From: an uncultured Ruminococcus sp.
GTDB taxonomy: Bacteria; Bacillota; Clostridia; Oscillospirales; Ruminococcaceae
Assembly: GCA_947176685.1 (NCBI GenBank)
Contig: CAMWRL010000114.1
Location: forward strand, 1 to 5,769
DNA: 5,769 nucleotides
Direction: 5' to 3'
Shown here piece after piece: positions 5,703 to 5,769 of the stretch; within the stretch, counting starts at the first letter, position 1, and each line of letters starts with the position of its first letter. The position numbers were made by a program, and so were the translations under genes. The notes beneath the pieces are model-generated. The model was not told the DNA's origin, did no database searches, and was given only the letters and a program-made list of their open reading frames with translations.

Positions 5703-5769
5703 CAGAAACGCCATAGCACTCATGCAAATCAATTTTCAAAATTTCAGCAATTTTACATGAGCTTTTTTG
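5677..5769 (-). CDS. C-terminal end of an upstream gene, possibly a helix-turn-helix regulator (partial)
   Basis: The minus strand is open from the right edge for 30 codons and ends in TAA (5679-5677). The segment CKIAEILKIDLHECYG resembles the last helix region of small XRE-type DNA-binding domains, where a 'xKIAxxLxxxLxEL' pattern is common, followed by a short tail ending NNGFDV. The other two minus-strand frames hit stops sooner. The gene runs in the same direction as the GNAT gene, whose start lies 39 bases after this stop, so they may form an operon. The family assignment is an inference from a short fragment; the reading frame itself is moderately supported. Confidence 0.45.
   Translation of the reverse strand, partial: QKSSCKIAEILKIDLHECYGVSVDNNGFDV

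Noticed and set aside
5719..5769. CTCATG and CATGAG arms followed by a T-run at the right edge, resembling a plus-strand terminator
   Set aside because: The arms are only 6 bp with a loop of over 30 bases, and the T-run is the reverse of Lys codons in the partial minus-strand gene.

Overview
The window comes from a Gram-positive, low-to-moderate GC genome, most likely a clostridial gut or rumen anaerobe of the Ruminococcus/Oscillospiraceae kind. This rests on AT-rich intergenic DNA, strong purine-rich ribosome binding sites, near-consensus sigma-A promoters (TTGACA/TATAAT), an atypical 380-residue PRPP synthetase, and a fused ATPase-FtsX exporter of a style common in clostridia. The assignment is an inference. 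No RNA gene, insertion sequence, CRISPR array or phage gene was seen.

Layout. Positions 1-69 hold the last codons of an unidentified plus-strand gene. A promoter at 127-154 then drives a two-gene operon: a family I inorganic pyrophosphatase (ppa, 223-753) and a divergent PRPP synthetase (prs, 780-1922), closed by an 11-bp-stem terminator at 1932-1965. Next is a perfect-consensus promoter (2016-2044) whose -35 box lies inside a perfect 18-bp palindrome. It serves a single large gene (2075-5038) for a 987-residue ABC exporter with an N-terminal ATPase fused to a MacB/FtsX-type permease. A GC-rich hairpin at 5086-5117 separates this gene from two minus-strand genes: a GNAT acetyltransferase (5179-5637) and, upstream of it at the right edge, the C-terminal end of another protein (5677-5769) that may be a small helix-turn-helix regulator.

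How the parts work together. ppa and prs form a sensible metabolic pair. PRPP synthetase supplies PRPP for nucleotide, histidine, tryptophan and NAD synthesis. Pyrophosphatase removes the pyrophosphate released when PRPP is used, which pulls those pathways forward. The exporter is a self-contained, probably repressor-controlled unit with a very large extracellular domain (about 550 residues), which carries a methionine-rich patch and a charged helical segment. The GNAT gene has a different codon preference and may be a separately acquired accessory gene.

Most of the window is ordinary core-genome sequence. The points most worth a second look are the palindromic operator/promoter, the extracellular domain of the exporter, and the altered motifs of the PRPP synthetase. 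I see no convincing new multi-gene system.
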